DNA of 5,771 nt from an uncultured Collinsella sp. GTDB taxonomy: Bacteria; Actinomycetota; Coriobacteriia; Coriobacteriales; Coriobacteriaceae. Below, in pieces: positions 5,685-5,771 of this stretch. Numbering within the stretch: position 1 is the stretch's first letter; every line of letters starts with the position of its first letter. A program made the position numbers and the translations under genes. A model generated the notes under the pieces. It searched no databases. It was not told the DNA's origin and was given only the letters and a program-made list of their open reading frames with translations. Where the stretch lies: positions 1-5,771 of the forward strand of contig CATYJC010000108.1 in the NCBI GenBank assembly GCA_958407555.1, given 5' to 3'.

Positions 5685-5771
5685 GGGATGAAGCCCGATT
5701 CTCCCCGATGCCGCTCGGCTGGCCGTCGCGGCGGCCGCCTCTCGGGCGGCCGCGCGCATCGCCGCCGGGGT
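5682..5771 (-). CDS. Possible C-terminal end of a convergent gene (very tentative)
   Basis: Reading the reverse strand from the right edge, a frame is open to a TGA at 5684-5682 and gives 29 Ala/Arg-rich residues ending GRIGLHP. If real, it would converge on B2 with the 5663-5684 hairpin between the two stops. A forward frame from 5692 is also open to the edge and looks about as protein-like, but it has no ATG or GTG start. A third option is a forward ATG at 5688. The stretch is too short and too low in complexity to choose. Confidence 0.15.
   Translation of the reverse strand, partial: TPAAMRAAAREAAAATASRAASGRIGLHP
5731..5753. repeat. GC-only inverted repeat near the right edge
   Basis: GCGGCCGCC (5731-5739) pairs perfectly with GGCGGCCGC (5745-5753) around TCTCG. 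There is no T-run. It may be a structured element, or simply Ala-rich coding sequence (gcc/gcg codons) in a GC-rich genome. Confidence 0.4.

Noticed and set aside
1..5771. tRNA, rRNA, riboswitch or toxin-antitoxin genes
   Set aside because: No cloverleaf-like sequence, conserved RNA core, or short overlapping gene pair was seen. The gaps between genes are too small, apart from 149-283 and 2492-2611.

Overview
This is a GC-rich window with strong G/C preference at third codon positions. It holds five complete, same-strand protein genes, the tail of a sixth at the left edge, and a short unresolved stretch at the right edge. AAAGG/GGAGG-type ribosome sites, tight gene spacing and the absence of any recognisable housekeeping gene suggest an accessory or mobile region of a high-GC Gram-positive bacterium. 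An actinobacterium, perhaps of the Coriobacteriia type, fits the composition, but this is inference; no marker gene proves it. I recognise none of the five proteins as a named family and assign no gene symbols. None has a visible signal peptide or membrane segment, so all look cytosolic.

Layout: (1) 2-148, C-terminal tail of an upstream gene. (2) 149-283, a leader with a small hairpin and a possible weak promoter. (3) 284-1351, protein A1, a helical domain ending in a Tyr/Gln/Gly-rich tail. (4) 1387-2491, protein A2, a helical domain, a Pro/Ala linker and a charged C-terminal part; its frame appears broken by one extra C in a run of eight C. (5) 2507-2540, a good intrinsic terminator. (6) 2612-3559, protein A3, with a perfect 30-bp tandem repeat in its 3' part. 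(7) 3595-4470, protein B1, and 4511-5665, protein B2. (8) 5666-5771, GC-rich hairpins with no secure gene.

The main result is that the five genes are not unrelated hypotheticals. A1 and A2 align along their helical domains and share a 39-bp stretch differing at only 3 positions. A3 shares a shorter motif with A1. B1 and B2 share an N-terminal domain of about 60 residues (W-x-V-K-E-x-G-x-P, then P-S-G). The region therefore reads as A-A-A-B-B, built by duplication and divergence. The terminator splits it into two likely transcription units, A1-A2 and A3-B1-B2. What the proteins do cannot be told from this sequence. Co-orientation, close spacing and shared ancestry suggest a common process or complex.
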